DNA of 64,000 nt from Carallia brachiata (lineage: Eukaryota > Streptophyta > Magnoliopsida > Malpighiales > Rhizophoraceae): NCBI GenBank assembly GCA_021464245.1, contig JADCRB010000013.1, forward strand, positions 6,016,959 through 6,080,958. The letters run 5' to 3'. Shown one piece after another: positions 13,818-25,623 of the stretch. Position numbers and translations under genes: made by a program. The notes under the pieces are model-generated. The model searched no databases and was not told the DNA's origin. It saw only the letters and a list, made by a program, of their open reading frames with translations. Within the stretch, counting starts at the first letter, position 1; each line of letters starts with the position of its first letter.

Positions 13818-15667
13818 TTTAAAAGGTGGTCCCTTTGGAACTTTGAAGAACCCTAAACTCCCTCTTCATATAGCATTCTTATTATTTCAGGTATTGGAAC
13901 TCTTCTTCTTTATTTTTACCTTTTCTTTTTTAGTTTAAGATTACTTGTGCATATGGGTGATAAATTTTGCTATTATTCTGTGATAAGTGCACAAACTTAT
14001 TTGCTGATTGGAGATTATTGGATTTGTTGGGTTAAGTCTGAAAGTACATTTTAAAGGTTTGCGCTTTGCCCTCTTCTTAATTGGTTTTCTTTGGTTACTG
14101 TTGGAATGTTTATGAATTGTGAAGTTTGGAGAGGTTATATATGAGTAATAGCCTGATGGGTGTGCTAAAAATGATTTCTTTTGTGTTCTTTCTTTTAGCT
14201 GGCTAATAAATAAGACAACCAGATCGATAATGGATTTTTATATATTTGAGTTTACACGCATGTATGTAATGTGTGCTGTTAGTTGATTGATGGGTATGTG
14301 TTCTTGTAGATTTCCACTTATAATTCTTGTGCTTGCATCTCGAATTGGTTGTCAAAACATGGGCATGGTTTTTGGTGCAAGTGAGCAAATGTGGTAGTTC
14401 GTTTATGATCTTGCCTATTAAGAAGCTTGCTGAACCCATGTCCTTTACCTTTATTGTTATCATGCCAAATTAGTAGCTTAGTAATAGTATTAAGACTATA
14501 AGACCAACAAAAAAAAGGTATTCAGCTATTATGGGTCTATCTTCACTTTGACGTGGTCTATCAACCAGGCCATCTGCTGGGCCTAACAGTTCAGATAACT
14601 TTCATGGGGTAATTCATTGGAAAATCCTTAAATGTTGCATGTATGTGACTTCAGTCAAGGGACTAAGTTTTGTTATCTATGCTGAGTATGTCAAGGCAAA
14701 TTACTCATATTGAGCTCATATATCTATGGCTAGAGTGTATAAACTTGTGTGACTCAGATTTATCTATTTAGATCCATGCAATCCTCCAAAATATGAGTGT
14801 TTTGATGAGGTCGGTGAGATAAACATATGAATGAAACTTTGGTTCTTGTGTGCAATATTTGAGCAACTTTTCTCTGTTGAACGATGCAATGCCTGTGAGT
14901 TGTATTTTGGCTTCTTTTTAATCACTCTGCAGAGACAATATGAGAGAGGATGTTATGTAGAGAAAAGGACAATTTGGACATCACTTTAAGCTCTTACCAA
15001 ATTTTTATGTTATCAGTTCTGTGGCCACTGAGTTATGATCTTGTCAAAGAAATTGATGACATACCATCTAGTCTATCATTTCTCTTGGTGCCACTTTGAA
15101 CAAGGACATTTCAATTTTTCGGTCTTGATGGCTTGGCTGCATTATCTTATAATTAGTCAAAGGGATTATAGGGTTCATGATGAAGGTTTAGATTGTTGAG
15201 ATTCCTTTAGTTCAGATTGTCTGAAATTTTCTGGTGGTTGGCGACTTCATTCATGTAAACTGATTTAGTTCTGAATTCTCCATTCTTTTTCTTGGATATT
15301 CTTGAAGTGTTCTGTAATGCTTGGAACATTGAATGCTTTGAATGTTCTTTGACTTCTATAAGTTCTGATTGCTATCACAGTCGCACCTTACGATATTGAA
15401 GACTGTTGAAGCTATCGGAGATCTTTTAGGGGGAACTGAAAGTGGAAGCTCACCGGAGCATATTTCCTGCTGCTCCAAATCTCTGTGCAATGATGTTATG
15501 CTGCAAGCAAATTTTGTCAGTGCATGTGTCTTTGATGCAATTGCATCTTTTCACCCGGTTTCCATGATGATGGGTTAATCCCAGCTGAGCTTAGTTAAAT
15601 GGAGAGAGAGACGAACAATGCTATGACAGAATGATTAGATATACAAACAAAAGTTTCATATAATTCA
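13818..15667 (+). promoter_or_regulatory. Promoter/leader with probable 5'UTR intron of the Raf kinase gene
   Basis: A TTTAAAAGG string at about 13,818 may serve as TATA-like element. A leader exon probably ends at 13,890 (TTTCAG|GTATTG). A T-rich intron would run from 13,891 to an acceptor ATCACAG at 15,380. The leader then continues to the ATG at 15,668. No protein-coding signal is seen in the intron. Leader introns of this size are common in plant kinase genes. The splice sites are my reading and are not shown by a transcript. Confidence 0.45.
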
Positions 15668-18600
15668 ATGGAACCTGGACACGATGATTTCCAGCTTCTA
15701 TCCCAAGCATATATGCGAGACCATGTGAGCGGTGGAAATGCTAACATAGGACTTCCTGACCTGAATGGGTCTAAAGGTAAACCTGTCTTAATTTCTCCAT
15801 TCAGACAGGTGAGGAATTCGCTGTTGAATTTATGCGTGATCGAGTTAACCTGAAGAAGCCTTTCATCCCGAGTTCTGGAGTTGAACCCAATAAAGCGACA
15901 GGCTATATGGAGCTGAAAGGCATTTTGGGCATTAGTCATACAGGATCTGAAAGTGGTTCAGACACATCAATGCGCACCATGGTAGAGAATGTTCCAAGGG
16001 AAGTGGAAGGAATAAACTCATCTTTATATGATGTAAAAAGCGATTATGGTTCTATTCAATCAATTCAACAAACTTCTTCAGGTTATGAAAGTCAAGGAAT
16101 TATGAATGGGCAGGCCTTACCAGCAGTTTCTAACAGTTCCTCTAAAAGGATGAAAGTTCTTTGCAGCTTTGGTGGGAAAATCCTACCCGTCCTAGTGACG
16201 GAAAGCTCAGGTATGTTGGAGGTGAAACACGTATTATGCGCATGACGAGGGACATCTCTTTTCAGCAGCTGAAGCAGAAAGTTTTAGCAATATATAGTGA
16301 AGCTCATGTGATAAAATATCAGCTTCCTGGAGAGGATCTTGATGCCTTGGTTTCTGTTTCATGTGATGACGATTTGATTAATATGAAGGAGGAATGGAAT
16401 GAAGTTGAAGATAGAGAAGGTTCGCAGAAACTTAGAATGTTTCTATTCTCAGTAAGGGACTTGGAAGATGCTCAGTTTGGCCTGGACAGTATGGAGGTTG
16501 ATTCTGAGATGCAGTATGTAGTCGCTGTGAATGGCTTGGACATGGGATCCAGAAGAAGCTTGACCACACATGATATGGAAAATTCTTCAGGAAGTAACTT
16601 AGCTGAGTTGGATGGTTCAAGCATTGATAGAGAGAAGAGTCGAGTTGCTACCATCAACTTTGGGATAGGCACTTCACCTTCAACTGAAACTTGCCACTCT
16701 TCACAACCAACTTTTCAAAGTTCCTCCAATGCCAATGAAACTTCCCTGCAATTTTATCGAGGCCAAATGATGGATCATATAGAAACTGAGCAACTACCTT
16801 CGCAATATTGTTACGATACCGCCAATGTCTCTCCTTTCGGAGAATTTTCTTATTCAACACCACTTCATGGGCTTACTGATCAACATAGCTGGATGGATGA
16901 AGGGCAGCCACCTAATAGCTTTCAAGTGCAGGATTCACACACCTTTGTGAAAGCTGTGAAGCCAACGTCTGACCCCTCAGTTCAGCAAGCAGTCAATGCT
17001 GAAAGGACTCATCCTCTAGGTAAACTTTACCCTGTTCTGGTTGATGAGGGATGTTCAGTTTCCATGCCAGGAGATAGCTTTCAAGCACAAAATTTACACG
17101 TGTTAGTAGAAGAGGTGAAGGCAATACCTGACTCTTCAATTCAGCACGTGACTGACGCTGAAAAGGTTCATCCTTTAAAAAGTGTTTACCAGGTTGCAGT
17201 TGATGAAATACCAGGTGCAGTTTCTGTGCGAGGAGGAGGTGCATATTCGTTGGCCCCAAAAACTAATGGAAAGTACCAGCAACCTAAGGTCTCTTGTTCT
17301 GCTGATGCTACAAACATATTATTGGTTCCTAAGACTTGTGAAGATGATGAAGACTCCACATCTAGTAGTGTGTTTGCTTCAGCACATTCTGATCCTCTAT
17401 CAAATCCAATAGATCTAAGCTACTTTGAACCATCTTTTCCAAATGAAAGGGGTTATTGTTCAGAGAGGATACCCAGGGAGCAAGCAGAGTTGCTGAACAG
17501 ATTATCGAAGTCTGATGACACAATTGGTTCTCAGTTTCTTATTTCTCATGCTGACATTGCTGAGCTAAATCCCATTACAGAATCTGCTGAAAATCCACAC
17601 CAAGGTAACATGGTTGTGCGGACTGAGCCCTCTGTGTCAGCTGAAAAACCAGTTCATGCCGATATCCAAACCATTCATGATGGACTTGGCCAACTTCAAA
17701 AGAACAAAAAGTTTTCTGACCCAGCTTCTCATATGAATACAGAGCTTTCTGATTCTGAAGTTGTGTTGAATCATAGGTCCAAACCAGCAGTACCTCGTGT
17801 CGTGGATCCTGAAGATTCTGAAAAATGGATTAGGATTCTCAATGCTGACTGCGAAATAGATAATGGTACAGGTAATTTAAAGAAAGTCCTTGCCGATGAA
17901 ACTGGAGAAGCTGGATCTCTACTTCCTGTCACAGCCCAAGCAACTGCTGAAATGCACCATAAGGATCCTGTGCCTGATGACCGTAAGTGTGCAGACATTG
18001 CAGACAGTGAGACAGGCAGGGAAAACAATTTAGGACATCTGGAGCCACCAAAGAAGCATGAAGGCATCCAAATAGACATTTATGATAGATTTCCTCGTGA
18101 TCTCTTTTCTGATATATTCGCAAAAGGGATATTTACTGAGGATGGCTCTGGTATATGTATGGCTCACAAAGAAGGAGCTGGTGTGAGTGTGAACTTGGAA
18201 AATCATGAACCCAAGCACTGGTCATATTTTCAGAAGTTGGCACAAGAGGAGTTTGTTCAAAAAGATGTTTCTCTTATTGACCAGGATCATCTTGGTGCTC
18301 CGTCTGCATTGATGACAGATGAACACGGGGATCCCAGATCCTACCTACCTATGCCTTTAACAGTAGATGGAGTTTCGATGGGCCACAAATATTCCCAACT
18401 CAAATATGAAGAAAGCAATCAGAATAACTTACCTAGAATAAGGATAGCTGAGTCCACGATTCTGTCAAATTTTGTCATTCCAAGGTGAAGGAAAGTGAAA
18501 GCATGCAATTTGATGCTATGATTGAAGACGTAAAATCACCAGAGTCACAGTACGAGGTATAATTTGTTAATGGTGATTTGATTTGAGATTTTACTTCCTT

Positions 18601-21594
18601 GCTTGCTAGCTGAAGTGCACTTGATTGTTTCAGAATGTCAACTTGGTGAACAGAAATGTTGGCATACCTCCTTTTGATCCTTCTTTGGTTGATTTTGATG
18701 TCAATTCCTTGCAGGTATGGTTTCTGTATGTATTGGATGTGATTATCATGGAGTGAAGTGCCATGATTTCTCTATTTTATTTTCGTTGCTTCCTTTTTCA
18801 TTTTTTAAAATTTTCATTTGCTGTGTGCTTAAACCAATAATTTACAAGAGTTTTAGTTGAGCTATCAAGGGCCACTGATTTTTGTTTCTATCTTTAAAAC
18901 TTCTTCCTCTATTCATTGCTTCTCCCTGAAGCTTGTGAGTCAGTTTTCTTCTTCTGTGTTCTTGATTTATAAGCAGATTATAAAAAATGAAGATCTTGAA
19001 GAGCTGAAAGAATTGGGTTCTGGCACTTTTGGCACTGTGTTTCATGGAAAATGGAGGGGAACAGATGTTGCCATTAAGAGGCTGAAGAAGATCTGCTTCA
19101 CTGGTCGATCATCAGAGCAAGAGAGATTGGTAATTGGTTCTCAAATACTAAGATTCATTTGCTTTTCGTGTAAATAGCAGCACCTTGTTGTCTCCTCTTT
19201 GGTTCTTTTTAGTGTTTCCAATGCCAATATGGTACTAATTATAAGTTATAAACTATCTCATTGCCATTGTCAGATATTTGAGTTTTGGCATGAAGCTGAA
19301 ATCCTTTCAAGGCTTCACCATCCCAATGTGGTGGCATTTTATGGTGCTGTGCAAGATGGACCTGGGGGAACATTAGCTACTGTGACAGAATACATGGTTG
19401 ATGGTTCTCTTAGGCATGTCTTACTGCGGAAAGATAGGTAACTTCCACACTTATAAGGTCTCGAATCTCAGTTTCGATTTTTCGTCTTATGGTAATGCAT
19501 ACTGTTTTCAGAGATTTATTTGGGTGGTTGTGGTAGCATAAATTTTTTTTTATTTAAACCTACCAAGAATTTGGAAAGGCACAAAGTCATGAATTGCAAG
19601 ATGTTGCCATTGGTTCAAAAGTTTGCTAATGTTGGTCAGCATGTCCCTGTATAACTTTCTACCTCTCCTTACAAATCTTGTGTCAACTTGCAGGTATTTG
19701 GATTGTCGCAAAAGGCTATTGATAGCTATGGATGCTGCATTTGGAATGGAATATTTGCACTCAAAGAATATTGTGCATTTTGATTTGAAATGTGACAACT
19801 TGCTTGTAAACTTGAAAGATTCCCAACGACCCATTTGTAAGGCAAGGCTCTACTGGTGTCTCAAAAAACTGATTCATTAAAAGTTCCATGTTCATTTGTG
19901 AACCAGTCTGACAGAATGGATGGCGCAGGTTGGTGATTTTGGCCTGGCAAAAATCAAGCGAAATACCTTAGTTTCTGGGGTGTACGGGGCACTTTACCTT
20001 GGATGGCCCCAGAGCTGCTGAACGGGAGCAGTAACAAGGTATCTGAAAAGGTAAATTCTCTCTGTCCCCTCGCCGGTGAGGGAGTTGTGCCCCACGTTTG
20101 TGATAAAGATAGCAGAAATTCCAAAATATGCTTTACTTGGATTGGACTTATTAAATGTCATTGTGCTTGCGCCATTCATATATCCTAGAAAGACTAAAAG
20201 ACCAAGTTAGCAATTTGGTTTGTACAGATTTGTTATCTTCTTTTCCGAAATCTTCGCCTTTTGAATTTTTGTGTCTCTTTGTAATCTCACGCATGGTGTG
20301 CGGATCCTTAGGTTGACGTGTTCTCCTTTGGCATTGTCTTATGGGAGATTCTGACTGGTGAGGAACCTTATGCCAACATGCATTATGGTGCAATCATAGG
20401 TGCGATTTTAGTGCTCTTCTTTTCTTTAGTGCTGTGCTTATGTCTCATATTATGTCATTCTATTTCTATATATATATATATTACTTTTTAAAATAAGATT
20501 AAGCTTGTAAAAATTACTATGATTTAAGATAAAATTACGCTTGTAGAACTCAAGTTCATGCCTGCAATCTGATGTTATTTGTGCAAAACCATACCCTGAA
20601 AGCCAAAACGTCTTTGTTGCTCTGCTTTTCAGCATTATTAGTTTGGGACATATGTACTATTTTTACAAAGATTTTGTGGTCCTTCAATGACTCTTTTAGG
20701 ACTGTAGGTTATACCAACATGTTTGTCTGTTGGTTGTACTTGAACCAATAATGACCAATGGGTAATTAGCTGGAGAACCCCCTGGAGATAATTTCATTTC
20801 TCAGTAACGGTGTTACACCGTTATGCTTGGTGGCAAGAAAGGGTGGACAAATGGGTGTAGGAGATAAAGTGACAAATGTGTAAGTAGTTGTGGATTGTTT
20901 CATTCAGTGAGAGAGTAGGATGAAAGGAATAAATGTGTTTGGAACAGAGGATTATTTCTCTCTCTCTCTCTCTCTCTCTAAAACTACTGAGTTGCATAAC
21001 TTCGCATTTATGAATACAAAAAGATAATGACAAAAGTTTTAAAGGACTTCTCTCTCAAACATTTGAGGTGTGTCACAGAAGTTGAAAAATCATAGATGAT
21101 TAAAGTCTTTAATTTGCTTGAGAAGTCAGTTATCAGTGATAAGGGTTATGGGAATGGTATCAAGTTATTCTTTATGTAACTGGCATGGCTTTTAAGTCCT
21201 ACGCTGGATATGCTAATAGTTGAATTAGAATGGAATTTGGTAATTTCTCAAGAAGACAAAGTTTTTCAGTCTTTTTGCTATCATTGCCTGCAGATCCATC
21301 CACTAAATGCGATCTGGAACAAGCAGAACATTATTGAGTTAAATTGTGAATTTTGGGTGCACACAACTGCTTGTAGTTTGAAATTTCTCTTGATATGCAG
21401 GAGGAATTGTAAATAACACGTTGAGACCAACCATTCCAAGTTTCTGTGATCCTGAATGGAGAAGGTTGATGGAGCAGTGTTGGGCCCCTAATCCCTCATC
21501 CAGACCTTCCTTTACAGAAATTGCCAGTCATTTGCGCATTATGTCCGCAGCTGCTGGCCAATCCAAAGGACACGGCAACAAGGCATCAAAGTAA
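15668..21594 (+). CDS. PB1-domain Raf-like MAPKKK (group B4), frame broken at four homopolymers
   Basis: Ser/Thr kinase of the plant B4 Raf group; Arabidopsis members phosphorylate SnRK2 kinases in osmotic stress. Exons: 15668-18556, 18634-18714, 18977-19129, 19274-19437, 19694-19841, 19929-20050, 20312-20399 and 21401-21594 (stop TAA). The N-terminal region has [15 protein letters not shown] and [17 protein letters not shown], both hallmarks of the group. A PB1 domain follows ([19 protein letters not shown] to FLFSVRDL). The C-terminal kinase has the P-loop [12 protein letters not shown] lysine, HFDLKCDN catalytic loop (non-RD), DFG, and a typical C-lobe. Intron 5 uses a GC donor (AAG|GCAAGG at 19842). 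The frame slips by one base, each time in the direction of one missing base, at about 15,797 (CC), 16,187-16,189 (CCC), 18,467-18,470 (TTTT) and 19,977-19,980 (GGGG); otherwise the protein, about 1,280 aa, is conserved. Assembly error is more likely than a pseudogene. Synteny suggests the RAF18/RAF20 clade. Confidence 0.9.
20957..20979 (+). repeat. (TC)n microsatellite in kinase intron
   Basis: About 11 TC units lie in the last large intron of the Raf kinase gene (20,400-21,400). It is a simple sequence repeat, possibly polymorphic, with no other visible role. Confidence 0.9.
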
Positions 21595-23252
21595 TGGTCT
21601 GAAAATTCCTTCCCTTCCTGCCTTTTCCACATTGTCACATCGTTGATTCCTTTAAGTGTACACGGCGGAGACAGATTTGTATCATATAATACAAGGGAGA
21701 AGCGACCTCCATTTATGTTTTTTTTGACATGGAAGAGCTTCTCTCTAAAATAATTATTAAAAAAAAAAAAAGATTTTCTTCCTGAATATCATATAAAGAA
21801 TGGAAAGTTTTTGCCTTTTGAGCTGTTGCCAGGGTTCTTGTCAGTGGTTTTAAGTCTATGTTTGGTCCTGACCAATAGAATGAGTTTGAATTTGTACAGA
21901 GGCCTGATGACACCAAGGATTGTGGTAAAAGTTGGCATTTATAAAATATTTGTAAGTTATCCGGGAAGTTAAAAATCTGAGGTTTTACGTGCTTTTGTTC
22001 TTGGAATTTCATGTTGGCTAGAGCTTAAAGTTTGAAAGACTCTGCATATGGTTAGTTGTATGTGTGCTGTGCATCCTGAAACCAAAGTATGGTTTGATAT
22101 GTTTGAATCTTGCATGAGAAGTTGGTTTGATATGTTTGGGTTATATGTTTGTTGCTGAAACTGAAATTGGAGAGCAAAAGGCCGATATAGAAAGTGCATT
22201 ATTGTTTAGACTATTGTGCTGGCTTATCGGGTCCAATGTTTCTTTTTGTTTCCTCTGTCTAGATAACTCAAACTAGTGGAAGGAATTTTGATCTAGCCTG
22301 GTGTTTTTTAGCCTCCTTTGGTAGTACAATAGCCTGCTCCTGGTTTGCCCCTCAGAAAACAGGTCATAACTGGCCTCAAAGTTTGGATTTTCTGCATCAG
22401 CTTTGACCAGTTTTGCATGAAACATCTATGCCGGGTCAATATTTTGATTGTTGGAGTGCCATCTTTCAATTTCCATGGACAGCAATTTTTTTACCAAATT
22501 TCAAAGTAAGAAACTTGGGGGATAAATCAAAATAGTTTTGGTTATACTGAATTTAATCTGGATATATATTGTAGTAAAACAAGTGTGTTCTTAAGAAGCT
22601 TCAGGACTCTTGTACAGCCTAAAAAATGAGCTTGATGAATATGATTTTGTAGCAAGGTACATTCTGCTGTTTTTTTATTACTCAGAGTAAATAGGTTGTA
22701 GATTAATATAACTGGCCCTTGATAAGATTGTTTGCACTTTCCATCTTGTCTGACATGACATAAAATGAGGGTATGATAGAATGTCATAGGCTGCATATGG
22801 TCTCGAAACGCCCTTTAATGATTTTGTTAATGATCTATAAATTTCTGATTTTATAAATGATCTAAAAACTTCTGGAACTCTGAACTTCCTTGGACCAAGG
22901 AATCTATATCTTTTTTTGGTACATTTGACTAGATTAAAACTAAGAAAAAATATTAATAATGAAGGTAAATAGTGTTCTGTTTATTTCCAGTCAATAAAGG
23001 TTGCAAAGTCACAGGAAGTCATTCAAGTAACAAATCACTAGTAAAATTAGCACTTACTTTAGCCAGATAATCTGCATTGAGTTTCTCTCACGTAATATAT
23101 GCTTCTTTTCTACATATCATGACCTTGTGCCAAGGAATATATATCATCATCGGAAAACTGAGATCATCAATGGTTACAATATTATTGGCCTTATTATAGA
23201 CTCCAAAAATACAGTAGTTGTGTCAAAACGGGGAGCTGTATTGTCCAAAGGA
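21595..23252. other. Kinase 3'UTR and spacer
   Basis: The first 200-400 bp are probably kinase 3'UTR, including an A-rich run at about 21,757-21,770. Beyond that no gene, RNA or clear repeat is visible up to the 3' end of the GRAS pseudogene. Confidence 0.4.
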
Positions 23253-25623
23253 TTAGCAGGAGGAGGATATAGAGGACGAACAAGAAGAATTGTGTAATCG
23301 CCGTGCTGAAGCCAGCATGATAGGCCTTCCTTTCCACCCGAGGAGAAGACCATTTTCATTAGCAAGAGTGTAACCATCACATCCATAAAGAGATAGCATC
23401 ATTCTAGCTTGGCTCGTGCATTTCAACCCCATTACCTGAAATCCACATCTCCCTTATTGCCTCTTCCATTGCTCCACCCTCTCGTGCCTTTCTATCCCCT
23501 CTGAACCTTCATAAGCCATAATGTTGCGGATTTCCTCCACGAAGTGAAGCTTCTCTATCTTCATCCTCTGCAGGCTGTGCCGGGGGAGACTAGCTTCGAG
23601 GGAATCGAAAATGGCAGAATAGTAATGAAGATACTCATGAAATCTCCCAAGAAAGAAAGGACCATTGTGGTCTGCATCCTGTTCCACCACAGTAAGCAAG
23701 GCTGGGCTCAGTTAGGGTGTTCATAGGTCAAACTGGGCAGTTTAAAAGAAAAAATCGCAATCAAGCTGTCATGATAGCCATTTGAAAATTTCAAACTGCA
23801 ACAAATATTTAGTAGATTGGTTTGAACGATTTGAGCAATTTTTTTAATTTTATAACTAGTTTTTGAATTTTTTTTTAATATTTACATAAAATGAAATTTG
23901 AATGTTTCAATTAAATATTAAATTAAAAAATTCATTTAGACATTTATTCAAATAAACTGTTAATAAACCATACAACTGATGTTCGAGAAATAAATAAATT
24001 ACTAATTTTTGACTATCAGTGTGCACCCTCGGCTCTTGTCTGTTGAAGGGTAACCACAAGCAAATATGGCATTCCTGATTTTGGGCATTAATCAAGTATG
24101 TAATATACAGTTTCATTTCATCACGAGACATTGGCATTGGATACAATTATGGAATCCAAAAACAACAAAGAAAATTATATCAAACCAAATGTAGAAAGAA
24201 AATCAAAGTGCAAAAACACAGATGGCTTCATTGCTCAATGAAAGGTCAATACTTTGACATCTTTAATAAATATTAGCAACAATTCAAACAAAAATGACTT
24301 AACATAAATCCACTAAAGTTAAAAAAAACTAACAAAAAAAAGTTATTTTTTTTTAGAGGAACAGTGTGTTTTAGTATATATATATATATTAAAATATATA
24401 TTTGTGACGGATTGAGTCGATTAACCGCGGTTTTTAGAATTACAAAATCGTTATCGATCTACCTCTAACGGTTTTGAAAAAATTTAAAATCATGGACAAT
24501 TTTTCTTTTTACGGTTTTGGCAAATATAAATAAGACCGGTGCGAGTTGGACGATTTTTACATATTAAACAGTTTATAAACAGTCCTAGGCTCAGTTTCTT
24601 GATGGCTTGGAGAATTGCCTTAAGGGGGCCACTACTTTCCTTGACAAACTTGTGCAAGTGCAAAATGCTATTGACAAATACTGTTTCACCTTCTCTTAAG
24701 TTGACATTTTCTCTTGTTAAAAGTGATGGTGTGATAGGCACTGATATAATGTTAAATTCTAATGGTATACCTTTAAGCTAGGATCCTCAATGAGCGTTTT
24801 CGTGCTAGCTTCAAGGTCTGAGAAAGTGTTACCATTGGTTAATCCGGTGATCCGGAGCTTCGGTGGGCCCTCGGGCCTCAAAGCTAGAGTTCTTACCAAA
24901 GAAGGCCATTGAAGAGTATGTGCCATTCCCAGATCAACAACATGCAATGAGTCCTTCCCTTGTGCTGCTTGACATATAACTTCATTTGCAGCCATGAACC
25001 CAAAAGCAATGTATGGAGCTGTTTGGTAAACAAGTTGAAAGGCCTCCATTTTCTCCTCCGTACTGGTCATTGAAACATCAGTAGTACCATTTGAAAATGT
25101 GCCATCTGCATTAACATTGTGCAGAAGTTATTATCTAGCCTTCAATCCCACAGCAAAGCAATAAGAAACTCTCTGCAATGAATCGCCCCACGGGTTGACT
25201 GAAGACCAAACTTGGCCACGCATGGTTTCTGATAGTTGTGTCTCTGCAGCCTACAGCCTCAGCACAAGCTAACAACCAGTGCACCAAGTGAAGGCCCTGG
25301 TGATCTGCTCCATGACTCACCCCTTCCACACTAGGCACCATGTTAGGAACAGCTGCAATATCTTCAACCAAGCCATCCATTTCGACTTCCTCCCCTTCTA
25401 AGATCATTGAAATGTCTGCAAATGCATTATTCACCATTGAAAAGGTGTCTGCCTCTTCTTGAGAGTGATCAAAAACTTCCTCCTTCGCGGCTGACCTGTC
25501 ATTGTCATTGATGTCTTGATCCACATTGATGAAGCTATCCACCAGTTCATCCACCTGAGAAGCATCCATCTAAGGAGTGCTAATAGTATCATCAGAAAAT
25601 GAGAAAAATTCAATCTCATTCAT
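23253..25623 (-). pseudogene. GRAS-family pseudogene (DELLA/SCL-like), interrupted by a hAT element
   Basis: Reading on the minus strand, GRAS blocks appear in the right order: an acidic N-terminus (MDASQVDELVDSFINVDQD), the LHRI-type segment HLVHWLLACAEAVGCRDT, the VHIID-like block [84 protein letters not shown], and the C-terminal SAW-like region (LLLGWKGRPIMLASA). Lesions: stop TAG at 25,570-25,572 before MDASQ; a frameshift near 25,225; two adjacent stops (TAATAA) at 25,128-25,133; a frameshift near 24,770; an 875-bp transposon at 23,713-24,587; a stop at 23,454-23,456. With stops, frameshifts and an insertion, it cannot make a GRAS protein. No DELLA motif is seen. The family is clear; the subfamily is uncertain. 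Confidence 0.92.
23713..24587. mobile_element. hAT-like non-autonomous transposon inside the GRAS pseudogene, 875 bp
   Basis: The host reading (AAGAAACTGAGCC, then CAGCCTTGCTTACTGTGG on the minus strand) is cut within one codon. The element is flanked by exact 8-bp repeats GGCTCAGT at 23,705-23,712 and 24,588-24,595. Its ends are TAGGGTGTTCATAGGTC on the left, and TAGGACTGTTTATAAACTG read inward from the right: imperfect TIRs of the TAGG...CCTA type found in plant hAT elements. The interior is AT-rich with no transposase; GGTTTT/CGGTTTT motifs cluster near the right end. Confidence 0.88.
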
